Shown here piece after piece: positions 1 through 10,534 of a stretch of 39,175 bases of DNA. This stretch comes from Candidatus Gastranaerophilales bacterium (GTDB taxonomy: Bacteria > Cyanobacteriota > Vampirovibrionia > Gastranaerophilales > Gastranaerophilaceae): positions 1 through 39,175 of the forward strand of contig CAJOPY010000016.1 in assembly GCA_905236505.1 (NCBI GenBank), written 5' to 3'. Each line of letters opens with the position of its first letter. Position 1 is the first letter of the stretch. The notes below the pieces were generated by a model that was not told the DNA's origin, searched no databases, and was given only the letters and a program-made list of their open reading frames with translations. Position numbers and translations under genes: made by a program.

Positions 1-81
1 GCTAGCTTCCGGAGTAACTAATGCTTCATCGCAGCTTAATTGATCTACTACAACTTTTTTTACTTTTTCTAATGTACTCAT
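1..81 (-). CDS. acpP: Acyl carrier protein, N-terminal part (gene truncated by window edge)
   Basis: Reverse complement of 1-81 reads MSTLEKVKKVVVDQLSCDEALVTPEAS, a typical ACP N-terminus; not in the ORF track because it is truncated. Confidence 0.8.
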   Translation of the reverse strand, partial: MSTLEKVKKVVVDQLSCDEALVTPEAS

Positions 82-216
82 GTTTTTATCCTCTTATTTA
101 TGTGTAATACACTTTTCAAATAAGATTATACTTGTTAAAGATTATTTTGCAATAAATTTAATAAATTGTTACAGTTCTTTAAAATTTTCTGTTATTATAT
201 TAAACTCAAATTAATT

Positions 217-840
217 ATGATAGATGAATTGGTACAAAAATTAAAAGAAGCAAACCAACCGAAAAGTGAGTTTGTGCATTTAATGGATTCATTTAATGAT
301 CCGTATTTAGTTTTAATTGCATGCATATTAAGTTTAAGAACGAATGACCGAACTACTTATCCTGCAACACTAAGAATGCTTGCTCTTGCTAAAACGCCTC
401 AAGATATGGCAAAAACGGACGTGAATGATTTAGCTAAAGCAATTTATCCTGTTGGTTTTTATGAAAACAAGGCAAAACAGATTATAGAACTTTCCCGTCA
501 AATAACTGAGGATTTGGGCGGAAAAGTTCCTGATGAAATAGAAGATTTATGCAAATTTAAAGGTGTAGGAAGAAAAACCGCAAACTTAGTTTTGGCAAGA
601 GGATTTAATAAACCTGCGATTTGTGTTGATGTTCACGTGCACAGAATTTTTAATCGTCTTGGATATGTAAGTACAAAAACTCCCGAAGAAACAGAATTTG
701 CGCTAAGAAAAAAATTGCCTAAAAAGTATTGGATTGATATAAATACTCTTATTGTTACTCACGGTCAAAATGTTTGTAAGCCGATTAAACCGCATTGTGA
801 AATTTGTCCGATAAATGAATATTGCGCCAAGAAAATTTAA
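217..840 (+). CDS. nth: Endonuclease III (DNA glycosylase/AP lyase)
   Basis: HhH motif LCKFKGVGRKTANLVLA, catalytic region VDVHVHRIFNRLG, C-terminal 4Fe-4S motif C-x6-C-x2-C-x5-C (CKPIKPHCEICPINEYC). ATG at 217 (MIDELVQKL) preferred over 166. Confidence 0.93.
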   Translation: MIDELVQKLKEANQPKSEFVHLMDSFNDPYLVLIACILSLRTNDRTTYPATLRMLALAKTPQDMAKTDVNDLAKAIYPVGFYENKAKQIIELSRQITEDLGGKVPDEIEDLCKFKGVGRKTANLVLARGFNKPAICVDVHVHRIFNRLGYVSTKTPEETEFALRKKLPKKYWIDINTLIVTHGQNVCKPIKPHCEICPINEYCAKKI

Positions 841-876
841 CGTGATAAAATAAGATTAATAAATCGGGAGCAAATA

Positions 877-1521
877 ATGAGCGAAAAAATTAATTGTCCG
901 TTTTGCGGAAACATTATAACAACAGATTCACCCAGATGTCCTTCTTGTAATTCACTTTTTGAAGAACCGGAGCTTAGTGGAATCCGAATTAAAGATTTCA
1001 GAATATTTTTTGTACTTCATGTTCTTACCAGAGGTTTGTTTGGAATTTTATGGTTTTTAATAAATTTAAAACCTTTGAATGATATGGTCATAAAGCCGAA
1101 AGACAGATTGAAGTTAAATTGGCTGATTGTTTTTTTAGTTTTTGATATAATCGCTTATTTTGCGTGTTTAGGGAGAATTTCTTTATCTTTTATCACGATT
1201 ATTTCATTTGTATTCTTATATATTATATACGTAGGATTAACTTACCGTGTATTAAGAATTATTCAAAGATATACAAAAAAAGCGTATAATGTTTCACTGG
1301 AAATAAATGAAAATTATATTGTGTTTTTTAATATTTTTTACCTTATTCACTTCATAGATACTTATAATAACAGAGTTCAGGAAATTCACGAGCATTTTAA
1401 AATGACTGTACCTTATTGGATAATGCTAATCATCATTTTTGGTATTGCTCCTATGGTATTATTTACGTTTAATCCTCCTGCTTATTGGATTTTAATAATT
1501 TTAAAAGAACTTTTTCATTAA
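877..1521 (+). CDS. Zinc-ribbon multi-pass membrane protein, unknown function
   Basis: N-terminal CPFC...CPSC zinc ribbon followed by several hydrophobic segments. Confidence 0.6.
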   Translation: MSEKINCPFCGNIITTDSPRCPSCNSLFEEPELSGIRIKDFRIFFVLHVLTRGLFGILWFLINLKPLNDMVIKPKDRLKLNWLIVFLVFDIIAYFACLGRISLSFITIISFVFLYIIYVGLTYRVLRIIQRYTKKAYNVSLEINENYIVFFNIFYLIHFIDTYNNRVQEIHEHFKMTVPYWIMLIIIFGIAPMVLFTFNPPAYWILIILKELFH

Positions 1522-1653
1522 ATTAATGAGTTTAGGGGTTGAGTAATATATCAAAAATCGCATGTTACAAATTGTAAATAACGGTTTGAATTTAGCGCAA
1601 TTTTTCTTATCTTAACTTTTTTATAAAGATAGGTAAGGAATTGTAAGAAAATT

Positions 1654-3084
1654 ATGTCTATCGGTAATATTACGCTTAAAAACGTACAAAATATCAACTT
1701 TAAATCAATTATAAGTTCGGATACTCATATTAAAACAAGCCCGTATCCTAGTGACAGTGTTGAAATTTCAAACAAAAAAGAAGTAAAAAACAAAAAACTT
1801 AAGCAATTGGCATTAGGTTTGGGCACAGCAGCCGCAACGCTTGTTTGTGCAACATTTATTTTTGCAAAAAGGCAATCCAACAGAATTTCAAAGCTTTATA
1901 ATGAAAAACTTGTTCTTAGCCACTTGCCAGAGAAAATAGATTTTAAAGAAGCCAAAACTCTTGAAGAAGCGATAAAATTTGCTAAAGAAACTCTTGGAAT
2001 AAAAGAAATAGATAAGGGCTTTTCTCTTGAAGCTTTAAATACTGCAAATAAAGGTATTGTGGATGTATCTAACGCTCATAAAGGAAAACTTTTTATACCA
2101 ACACGACTCGGATATAAGGAAGCAAAAAAAGAAAGTACACTTGCATATGTAGTGCGCGATATTGAATCAAAACATTTTGGGGATTTAGTTATCAATAAAC
2201 GATATTTTGATGAACAGTTTTTGAATAAACAGATTGAAAAAGGATTATACAGTGAAGACAAAAAGATTTTTGACATATACAAAAACGGAGATGTTCAATC
2301 CTTTTATAAAAGCGGTGCTGCGTATGCATTCCCGAAAGACGGATTTTTGGATCTTGTAGAAAAATATTATAAAGATAAAACAAGTTTAAGTTTATCAGAA
2401 CGTCAAACTTTATTTTACAGTTTATTACAAATGCAAGATGCCGCAAGTATGACACACAGGAATCCTATTGCAACATTAGAAAGTATTATAAAAAAACTAT
2501 CTAAAGTTTTAAAAGCAAATAATATAAATATAGACCTTACGGAAGTTAAAAAAATGACAACGGAAAAACAAATTGAATATTTGGAAAACACTGTTTCAAA
2601 ATTGGAATCTTTAGGAGCACATCTTACGGTCGATTGCGGAGAGGCAAATCCTTCTTCAATAATTTATCATGAGATGGGACATTTGCAAGATTATGCAAAA
2701 AACTTAAAAGAGCTTGATTTAAAACAGTGGAGGTTTAATCTTGGCGAAATATGGGAACAAGCAAAGCATAAAACAAGAACCGGAGAAGACATAAGCAGAA
2801 CAAATATTGATGAAGTAAATAATCACTGGGGTTCAATAAAAGATGAATATTTCAAAAATTTAATGGAAAAGAATCCTAAAAAGTTCCAAAAATACTATCC
2901 TGAATTCTATGAATTTCTGACTAATCAAGAAATTCAACAAACCGCAGGAAAAATTTCCGAGTATGCGCAATCGGGAATAGGTGAATTTATAGCCGATACA
3001 TATGCTGATATGGTAGCCGGTAAAAAAATTCCGAAAGACGTACTTGATTTGTACCGCAAATACAACGGTCCTGAATTTATTTAG
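1654..3084 (+). CDS. Putative membrane-anchored zincin metallopeptidase (lethal-factor-like fold suspected), with N-terminal NINFKS motif
   Basis: HEMGH zinc-binding motif at ~2668-2682, downstream EFIADTYADM at ~2983 (candidate third ligand), hydrophobic segment LALGLGTAAATLVCATFIFA near the N-terminus. Confidence 0.65.
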   Translation: MSIGNITLKNVQNINFKSIISSDTHIKTSPYPSDSVEISNKKEVKNKKLKQLALGLGTAAATLVCATFIFAKRQSNRISKLYNEKLVLSHLPEKIDFKEAKTLEEAIKFAKETLGIKEIDKGFSLEALNTANKGIVDVSNAHKGKLFIPTRLGYKEAKKESTLAYVVRDIESKHFGDLVINKRYFDEQFLNKQIEKGLYSEDKKIFDIYKNGDVQSFYKSGAAYAFPKDGFLDLVEKYYKDKTSLSLSERQTLFYSLLQMQDAASMTHRNPIATLESIIKKLSKVLKANNINIDLTEVKKMTTEKQIEYLENTVSKLESLGAHLTVDCGEANPSSIIYHEMGHLQDYAKNLKELDLKQWRFNLGEIWEQAKHKTRTGEDISRTNIDEVNNHWGSIKDEYFKNLMEKNPKKFQKYYPEFYEFLTNQEIQQTAGKISEYAQSGIGEFIADTYADMVAGKKIPKDVLDLYRKYNGPEFI

Positions 3085-3087
3085 CTT

Positions 3088-3116
3088 TTGACAAATTCTT
3101 TATAAATACGTATAAA
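3088..3116 (+). promoter_or_regulatory. Candidate sigma70-type promoter for the AsmA-like gene
   Basis: TTGACA (3088-3093), 17-bp spacer, TATAAA (3111-3116), directly after the preceding stop codon. Confidence 0.55.
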
Positions 3117-3178
3117 GATTATTGAGATTCTGTTTGTGGTAAAATTATTTTCATAAATAAGAATCAAGGGGATATTTC

Positions 3179-6100
3179 ATGAAAAAATTTTTAATGATAA
3201 CGGGTTATGTATTATTAGGTATTATTGCTGCACTTTATTTATGCTTTTTATTCGTGTTACCTAAGGCTGTTGATTTAAACAATTATAAACCAATGGTGAA
3301 AAACATTGTAAAAGAGCAGGCAAATTTAGATTTAAATTTTGATAATATTCAAGTTATAACCACTCCGTTTTTGGGAGCGGGTGTAAAAATTGATAATATA
3401 TATATTAATCTTCCGGACGGTTCACTATTGTTTTCGGCAGAAAGTTTAAAGACAAGGGTTGCCGTTCCGAGTATATTTTTGTTAACTGCAAAAGTTTCCT
3501 GTTTTGAGTTGGAGAAACCTTTTATTAATCTTGAAATTGCTGAAGATAATAAAGACTATAAAGTTGTAAAACTTATAGAAGATATCCTTAATTCAAAAAA
3601 AGAACAAACATTAGGCGAAGAAAAAGCCGTTACTCAAACTTGGTTTAATCCTGCTTGGATAAGAATAAAAGTTCCTTGCGTAAAGCTTAATAATTATAAA
3701 ATTCTTGTAAACGATTTAAAAAATAAACACTACCTTGATTTACACGGCGAAGAACTAAAAGCCGGATATTTTAACAAAAAAACTGCAAAGTTAAAAACAT
3801 ATGCTGAATTATATTCTGATGAAAATAAAAATCTTACCGCTAATATTAACATTGATACTTTTATTCCTAAATCAGAACCAAAACTTGATTCGGAAGATGA
3901 TCCGGCAGAGAGAATAGATATACCGTTTATAAATCCTGTTGAATTATACAGAACGTATAATTTGAAAACAGATATAGATACAAAACTAAAAGTTCGTTCT
4001 CACAAAGGTGATATAACTTCTTACGGTTATTTAAACATTGATAATGTTACTCTTAAAGTATCTGAACTTCAACTTCCGAAAAGCTATATTCACGCAAAAA
4101 CTTTTAAACATACTCTTGATTTAGATACAAATATTTATCCTGCAAATGAACAGAATATACAGCTTTTAGGTAAGCTTAATTACAGTAAACACCCATACTT
4201 AAATATGAATATAAAAACAGGTGTTATAAAATATAATGACATGCTGACTTTAGCAAGAGCATTTTTGGATTCATTAAGAATACCTAATGAATTAAATCAG
4301 TATAAAGCTGAAGGTACAACAGTTGCAGATTGTAATATAAAAACAAACTTCAAAAAACTAAAATCCAACGGATATATAAGAGTTCAAAACGGCGGACTTT
4401 CGGTCAGAAACATAGGTCAAGTAATTTCAAGAGCCAATATTAATGCTCTGTTAGATAATAATATTCTAACATTCAAAGATTCTTCACTTTTTGTAAATCA
4501 ATCAAAAGTTACAATAGAAGGTACAATAGATAAAAATTCTGTTGCCGATATAAAAATTCAGACGGAAAAATTGCCGCTTCCTCAATTGTTTTACGCATTT
4601 GCACCAAAGGACATAAGACGTGCGTACAATTTCCTCTCCGGAGAATTCACACTGAATGCGCTTATTAAAGGAAAACTGAAAGAAGCTACAGCATCAGCAA
4701 ATTTCGGACTGAATAATTTTGATATTTCCGATTATGCAAAAAACTTTAACATTAAAAATAATAATTTATCCGGAGAATTTTCAATTAACTCAAAAACAAA
4801 TGCTTTGGTGGGAAAAATAAATAACAAAGATTTTGCATTTGTACTTCCAAAAACCAATTCTTCATTGCGTTTACCGGAGTTAAATATTTTGATTTCCGAT
4901 AAAAACATATCCATTTCGGAAAATAAAATATTATTCAATAATAAATCTGAAGTTAAATTTTTGGGCGAAATTATTGATTATGAAAAACTAAAAGATATAA
5001 ATATTCAAGCAAACGGAAACATACATACAGATGACGTAATAACACTTATAGGAAAAGAACTGAAACCGTTTATACATTCTGCCGGTTCTCTTCCTTTAAA
5101 ATTTTCCGTAACAGGTAATAAAAAGAAACAAACAGTAATTACACAAATTTTGGCAGATAAAAATAATTTTATTACACCATTTGATTTGACAGAACTCGGA
5201 GGGAAACAAACCTCTTTACAAGCTATTGCCGATTTAAAACCCGGCAGAGTAAAAATCAAAAAAACCGGTATTTATATAAGAACTACGGGAGTTGATGAAA
5301 AAGGTAACGAAATAGTTAATTTGGAAGATGTTCTTGATATAGACGGAACAATCGCAGGCAACAGAATAAATTTAATAAAAGTAAATCTTCCGAAACTTGT
5401 AAGCGGAAAAATATACGCATTTCCGAAGTCCTCATTTGTAAGGGATAAAGCTCGTTTATTTGTATACGGCGATGTTACAAAACCAATTATAAGAGGCGGA
5501 ATAAACGTACGTGAAATTAAAATTCCGGAGATTTTAACATCATTGGAAAATTTAAAATTAGATTTTAAAGGCCGTACATTAGGATTTGATTTAAATAATA
5601 TACTATTAAACGGTTCTGACATAAGCGTTAACGGAGATTATGACTTAAACTCCGGCTCCGTAGCTGATATATACGGATTAAACGTAATATCAAACAATAT
5701 TAATTTAGAAAAATTGTTGAAAGTTCCGGAACTTTTAATGAAATATGTTCCTTCACAAAATGCAAACAGCTCAAAAACTTCGCAAAATTCGGATATTCCG
5801 GTTTCAATTCAGAGCGGAACAATAAATATGAGAAGAATTACAACAGGAAATATTGAAGTTTTGAACACAACTGCAAGAATGGCATTGCGCCAAAATATTT
5901 TGGGAATAAGAAATCTCAGAACTAATATATTTAACGGAGCTGTGCGGGGAGATGTATTTGTAAACCTTGTAAAAACTCTTATAAATATTGATTTACAAGG
6001 TGAAAATATTAATGTTGCAAAAGCAATGTATGACGCAGCAGGCATGAAAGATATGCTCTCCGGAACCGCAGAATTTAAAGCACAACTTGAAATTGACGGA

Positions 6101-6868
6101 ACAGCTAAAACACCGGAAGAACAAATGAAAGGACTCTCAGGTGATGTTAATTTTTCAGTCAAAGACGGTCAATTCGGTCCGTTTGGAAAAATTGAAAACC
6201 TAATAATTGCGGAAAATATTCGTGAATCTCAGTTCTTCCAAACAGCACTCGGCGGAATTATTAACTCTCTGACGTCAATTGATACAACTCATTTTTCAGA
6301 GTTAAGAGGACATATAAACTTCCAAGACGGAATTTGCCATTTAGATCCTATTACATCACTTGGTAATACTCTAACATTGCACATTTTCGGAGATTTTGAT
6401 TTAGTTAGAAATTACGCTGATATGAAAGTTCGCGCAAAGATGTCATCTGTCATATCAAAGGTTTTGGGACCTCTAAACGCAATTAATCCGGTAAACCTTA
6501 TGAATAATGCCGCAAGCTTGAATGTTGTAACAGCAAAAGCCTTTTCTCTTTTCTGTGAAGTTGTTCCATCAGAAGAACTCGCAATTTTACCGAGTTTTGA
6601 AAACGGTTACATAGATTCAGGCGCAGCTAAATTCCAGCTTAAAGTACGCGGTGATGTTGCAAAACCTTTGACACTCGTAAAATCATTTAAGTGGTTATCC
6701 TCAAAAACAGAATATGATGAAGCTGTAGAATTTGTAAATTCACTTCCGGAAGAAGTTGAAGGAGAGGAAGCTTCCAGTATAGAAGAAGCAATTGCAAATG
6801 CAAAGGCTTTGGAAGAAGAAAAGAAAACATTGAAATACAAATTTAAACATATATTTATAAAGGAGTAA
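3179..6868 (+). CDS. AsmA/TamB-like large envelope protein
   Basis: N-terminal TM anchor then AsmA-like start (LNNYKPMVKNIVKEQANLDLNFDNIQV...), repetitive beta-rich body, C-terminal AsmA_2-like block GDVNFSVKDGQFGPFGKIENL...LRGHINFQDGICHLDPI. Confidence 0.75.
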   Translation: MKKFLMITGYVLLGIIAALYLCFLFVLPKAVDLNNYKPMVKNIVKEQANLDLNFDNIQVITTPFLGAGVKIDNIYINLPDGSLLFSAESLKTRVAVPSIFLLTAKVSCFELEKPFINLEIAEDNKDYKVVKLIEDILNSKKEQTLGEEKAVTQTWFNPAWIRIKVPCVKLNNYKILVNDLKNKHYLDLHGEELKAGYFNKKTAKLKTYAELYSDENKNLTANINIDTFIPKSEPKLDSEDDPAERIDIPFINPVELYRTYNLKTDIDTKLKVRSHKGDITSYGYLNIDNVTLKVSELQLPKSYIHAKTFKHTLDLDTNIYPANEQNIQLLGKLNYSKHPYLNMNIKTGVIKYNDMLTLARAFLDSLRIPNELNQYKAEGTTVADCNIKTNFKKLKSNGYIRVQNGGLSVRNIGQVISRANINALLDNNILTFKDSSLFVNQSKVTIEGTIDKNSVADIKIQTEKLPLPQLFYAFAPKDIRRAYNFLSGEFTLNALIKGKLKEATASANFGLNNFDISDYAKNFNIKNNNLSGEFSINSKTNALVGKINNKDFAFVLPKTNSSLRLPELNILISDKNISISENKILFNNKSEVKFLGEIIDYEKLKDINIQANGNIHTDDVITLIGKELKPFIHSAGSLPLKFSVTGNKKKQTVITQILADKNNFITPFDLTELGGKQTSLQAIADLKPGRVKIKKTGIYIRTTGVDEKGNEIVNLEDVLDIDGTIAGNRINLIKVNLPKLVSGKIYAFPKSSFVRDKARLFVYGDVTKPIIRGGINVREIKIPEILTSLENLKLDFKGRTLGFDLNNILLNGSDISVNGDYDLNSGSVADIYGLNVISNNINLEKLLKVPELLMKYVPSQNANSSKTSQNSDIPVSIQSGTINMRRITTGNIEVLNTTARMALRQNILGIRNLRTNIFNGAVRGDVFVNLVKTLINIDLQGENINVAKAMYDAAGMKDMLSGTAEFKAQLEIDGTAKTPEEQMKGLSGDVNFSVKDGQFGPFGKIENLIIAENIRESQFFQTALGGIINSLTSIDTTHFSELRGHINFQDGICHLDPITSLGNTLTLHIFGDFDLVRNYADMKVRAKMSSVISKVLGPLNAINPVNLMNNAASLNVVTAKAFSLFCEVVPSEELAILPSFENGYIDSGAAKFQLKVRGDVAKPLTLVKSFKWLSSKTEYDEAVEFVNSLPEEVEGEEASSIEEAIANAKALEEEKKTLKYKFKHIFIKE

Positions 6869-6875
6869 AATATAA

Positions 6876-7361
6876 ATGGCTATTGCATTATACGCGGGAA
6901 GTTTTGACCCTATAACTTTAGGTCATTTGGATATTATAAAAAACGGCTCTGAAATATTTGATAAAGTTATAGTCGGTGTAACATATAATATAAACAAACA
7001 AAATTTTTTAGATTTGAACGACAGGTTAAATCTTATAAAAGAGTGCACAAAAGATTTTTCTAACGTAAGCATTGAAGCGTATGAAGGATTGACGGTTAAA
7101 TTTGCAAAACAAAAGGGTGCAAAAATTCTTTTACGAGGTATAAGAAATTGTGCGGATTATGAATACGAAGCCCAATTATCTCAAGCAAATCAAAAACTGG
7201 AAACAGAGATAAAAACAGTTTTGATGGTAACAAAGCCTGAATATAGCTTTATCTCTTCGTCTGCTGTACGTGAAATACTAAAAAACGGCGGTAATATTTC
7301 CGGATTTGTACCTGAAAGTGTTAAAGAATTTTTAGATAAAAAGTATTCAAAAAATTACTAG
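6876..7361 (+). CDS. coaD: Phosphopantetheine adenylyltransferase
   Basis: MAIALYAGSFDPITLGHLDII nucleotidyltransferase motif, LLRGIRNCADYEYE, EYSFISSSAVREI. Confidence 0.96.
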   Translation: MAIALYAGSFDPITLGHLDIIKNGSEIFDKVIVGVTYNINKQNFLDLNDRLNLIKECTKDFSNVSIEAYEGLTVKFAKQKGAKILLRGIRNCADYEYEAQLSQANQKLETEIKTVLMVTKPEYSFISSSAVREILKNGGNISGFVPESVKEFLDKKYSKNY

Positions 7362-7390
7362 TCTAAATAACGCTAAATATTTAAAACAAG

Positions 7391-7720
7391 TTATACCAAA
7401 GTAAGTTTTCTGTTTAACAATCTGTGTTTGTCTTCAAAAAAATCTAATTCAGATACATACATTTTGACTGTTTTGTCCAAATTCATACCTGTGAATAAAG
7501 CAAAAACATCTGATGGTATATTAAATAAGCTAACATTTTTAATACTTTTTATAAGTTCAACAAAATCTATTGTACAATCTTTTACAAATGATAAATCTAG
7601 CCCTATTTTTGGCGAATTTGTACTAATAATTTCATCATAAAGTCTTATTATCTCTCTTTCTCCTAATTTTGGAGATAGCGGTGTAATTATGCAGTATTTT
7701 TCGTTTTGTATAATTTCCAT
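7391..7720 (-). CDS. STAS-domain-like small protein
   Basis: 109 aa with STAS-like core (PKIGLDLSFVKDCTIDFVELI) and NRK-type tail; weak motif-level evidence. Confidence 0.5.
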   Translation of the reverse strand: MEIIQNEKYCIITPLSPKLGEREIIRLYDEIISTNSPKIGLDLSFVKDCTIDFVELIKSIKNVSLFNIPSDVFALFTGMNLDKTVKMYVSELDFFEDKHRLLNRKLTLV

Positions 7721-7947
7721 ACTACTATTCTAAAAGATTTTTTTATTAAAAATAATTATATAAAAATATAAGAAATCTCTACCTAAAGTTGGAAAAATAT
7801 TACTTTCTTTTAAAATATCTCCAAAATATTAAAAAAATGTTTATTTTTTTAGAATTTATTAAAATCAGTGTTTTAATGTAGGTATAAGAAATAGTAAAGC
7901 ACATACTTTGCACTAACAACTAAAAAAAATAAAAGGAGATAAAGATT

Positions 7948-9792
7948 ATGGCAAAAACAATAGGTATTGACTTAGGAACAACAAACTCGGTTGTAGCAGT
8001 TATGGAAGGCGGTAAACCTACCGTTATTGCAAATGCGGAAGGTATGAGAACAACACCTTCTATCGTTGGTTTTTCAAAAACCGGTGAAAGATTAGTAGGA
8101 CAATTGGCTAAACGTCAAGCAATTTTAAATCCGGATAAAACAATTGCTTCAATTAAACGTCATATGGGCGAAGATTACAAGAAAAATATTGACGGAAAAG
8201 ATTACACACCGCAAGAAATTTCTGCAATGATTTTAAGAAAATTGGCAGATGATGCTTCAAATTATTTGGGAGAAAAAGTTACATCTGCAGTTATTACTGT
8301 TCCTGCATACTTTAACGATGCTCAAAGACAAGCAACAAAAGACGCAGGTAAAATTGCAGGCTTAGATGTACTTCGTATCGTTAACGAACCAACTGCAGCC
8401 GCACTTGCTTACGGTTTGGAAAAAGATAAATCAGAAAAAGTTTTGGTATTTGACTTAGGCGGCGGTACATTTGATGTTTCTATCTTGGAAATCGGCGACG
8501 GTGTTCACGAAGTTCTTTCAACATCAGGTGATACTCACTTAGGCGGTGACGATTTTGACCAAAAAATTATAAATTGGATTTGCGAAGAGTTTAAAAAACA
8601 GGAAGGAATGGACTTAACAAGTGATAAACAAGCTATGCAGCGTATCAAAGAAGCTGCAGAAAAAGCTAAATGTGAATTATCATCAGTTGTTGAAACGACA
8701 ATAAGCTTGCCATATATTACAGCAGACGCTAACGGACCTAAACACTTGGAATTAACTCTTTCAAGAGCTAAGTTTGAAGATCTTTCAAGAGATTTGTTAG
8801 ACAGATGTAAAAAACCTGTAGAACAAGCACTGTCAGATGCAGGTTTAAGCAAAAATGATATTAATGAAGTTGTATTAGTCGGCGGTTCAACTCGTATTCC
8901 TGCTGTTCAACAGTTGGTAAAAGATTATACTGGCAAAGATCCTAACCAATCAGTTAACCCTGATGAAGTAGTTGCAGTCGGTGCTGCAGTTCAAGCAGGT
9001 GTATTAGCGGGTGAAGTTAAAGATATCGTTCTTCTTGATGTAACACCTTTGACACTAGGTATTGAAACATTAGGCGGAGTTATGACGGCGCTTGTTCCTC
9101 GTAACACTACAATTCCTGTTTCTAAATCACAGGTATTTTCAACTGCTGAAAACAACCAAACAGCTGTTGATATTAACGTATTACAAGGTGAAAGACCGAT
9201 GGCAGGCGATAACAAGTCTTTAGGTATGTTCCGTTTAGAAGGAATTGCTCCTGCGATGCGCGGTGTTCCGCAAATTGAAGTTACTTTTGATATTGACGCA
9301 AACGGTATTGTTAATGTTTCCGCTAAGGATAAAGCAACAGGAAAAGAACAAAAGATAACAATAACAAATTCTTCTAACTTGTCGGAACAAGATATAGACA
9401 AGATGGTTAAGGAAGCCGAAGCTAATGCATCAGAAGATAAAAAGAAAAAAGAAGAAGCTGAAATAAAGAATAATGCTAATTCATTCATATCTTCAGCTGA
9501 AAGATTAACTAAAGATTTTGAAGGTAAAATATCTGAAGATGATTTGAAGAAACTAAATGAACAAAAAGACGCTCTTCAAAAGGCATTAGATGAAAATAAA
9601 TCGGCAGATGAACTTAAGAAGATGAGTGAAGAACTTCAACAAACTATGTTTGCAATCTCACAAAAAGCTTATGAAGCAGTTCAAAAAGAAGGCGGAGATG
9701 CAAATTCCGAAGCAAACAGCACGGGTGCTTCAAGCGCAGAGTCAGATAAAAAAGATGATGATGTAATTGATGCTGAATACACTAAGGAATAA
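7948..9792 (+). CDS. dnaK: Chaperone DnaK (Hsp70)
   Basis: [51 protein letters not shown]-terminal [10 protein letters not shown]. Confidence 0.98.
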   Translation: MAKTIGIDLGTTNSVVAVMEGGKPTVIANAEGMRTTPSIVGFSKTGERLVGQLAKRQAILNPDKTIASIKRHMGEDYKKNIDGKDYTPQEISAMILRKLADDASNYLGEKVTSAVITVPAYFNDAQRQATKDAGKIAGLDVLRIVNEPTAAALAYGLEKDKSEKVLVFDLGGGTFDVSILEIGDGVHEVLSTSGDTHLGGDDFDQKIINWICEEFKKQEGMDLTSDKQAMQRIKEAAEKAKCELSSVVETTISLPYITADANGPKHLELTLSRAKFEDLSRDLLDRCKKPVEQALSDAGLSKNDINEVVLVGGSTRIPAVQQLVKDYTGKDPNQSVNPDEVVAVGAAVQAGVLAGEVKDIVLLDVTPLTLGIETLGGVMTALVPRNTTIPVSKSQVFSTAENNQTAVDINVLQGERPMAGDNKSLGMFRLEGIAPAMRGVPQIEVTFDIDANGIVNVSAKDKATGKEQKITITNSSNLSEQDIDKMVKEAEANASEDKKKKEEAEIKNNANSFISSAERLTKDFEGKISEDDLKKLNEQKDALQKALDENKSADELKKMSEELQQTMFAISQKAYEAVQKEGGDANSEANSTGASSAESDKKDDDVIDAEYTKE

Positions 9793-9832
9793 TTTAAAAA
9801 ACGCAAAATATATAGTTTTTAAAACTAATGAT

Positions 9833-9870
9833 AGAAAAGACCGAGTTTCACAAACTCGGTCTTTTCTGTT
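9833..9870. terminator. Bidirectional intrinsic terminator between convergent dnaK and a minus-strand gene
   Basis: Perfect 16-bp inverted repeat AGAAAAGACCGAGTTT / AAACTCGGTCTTTTCT with CAC loop, U-rich on both sides. Confidence 0.85.
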
Positions 9871-10470
9871 TTAATAAGTAGTTCTTGTTAAAATAACTTT
9901 ATTTATTTTGTTATAAAGCTTATGCTTATACCAAACACCTTCAAAATCTCCGTTTGGTTTATACAAATACTGGCAATCTTTTGATATATTATATATTGCG
10001 CTTATCGGTTTACCTGTTATACTGTATTGAATAGTGTAATATGGATAATCCGGAAATTCGCCGTTTATAAAATCAATATACCTTAAATTCCCTAAAGCAT
10101 CATAATAATATGCTTTGGTAACATCTTTTTTATCTTGCAACGCGTACATATAGATGTATTTTTTCTTTTTATAATAAAAAGCTGAAATGTAGTTATTTTC
10201 GTATTCTTCATACCCTGCTGATGCTGCCATGTAATTTTTTATATGGTTTTTATCTTTTAATTTATCTTTAAAAAGCTGTTTTAAATCTTTTCTTTGTTCT
10301 ATAGGATTTTCAAAAATAATATCGTGAACTTCGCTTATCATTTCTTCTTTTTCCATAGCAGATTTATTTATCCAATCATATTGAATATCAGCGACATAAA
10401 TATCATTATATCCTGCATACACGGATAAAGGAATTGTTAAAAATAAGAATAAAAAAAGTTTTTTTATCAT
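9871..10470 (-). CDS. Secreted protein of unknown function
   Basis: Start MIKKLFLFLFLTIPLSVYAGYND looks like a signal peptide; KYIYMYAL...YYDALGNLRYID region; no recognised family. Confidence 0.6.
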   Translation of the reverse strand: MIKKLFLFLFLTIPLSVYAGYNDIYVADIQYDWINKSAMEKEEMISEVHDIIFENPIEQRKDLKQLFKDKLKDKNHIKNYMAASAGYEEYENNYISAFYYKKKKYIYMYALQDKKDVTKAYYYDALGNLRYIDFINGEFPDYPYYTIQYSITGKPISAIYNISKDCQYLYKPNGDFEGVWYKHKLYNKINKVILTRTTY

Positions 10471-10534
10471 AAAATACACTCCTATATAAAGAGTATACCA
10501 CACAGGATAAAAAATGTTGTATAATTTGGTTAGT

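Noticed and set aside
4732-6840. Series of minus-strand ORFs opposite the AsmA-like gene
   Set aside because: Shadow ORFs within a long clear coding sequence; low-complexity translations with no motif
7721-7947. Possible CIRCE/heat-shock operator upstream of dnaK
   Set aside because: GCACATACTTTGCACTAA is not a good match to TTAGCACTC-N9-GAGTGCTAA; no convincing inverted repeat
8535-9488. Antisense ORFs opposite dnaK (105 and 165 aa)
   Set aside because: Mirror a strongly conserved coding frame, lack start context or domain similarity; typical shadow ORFs
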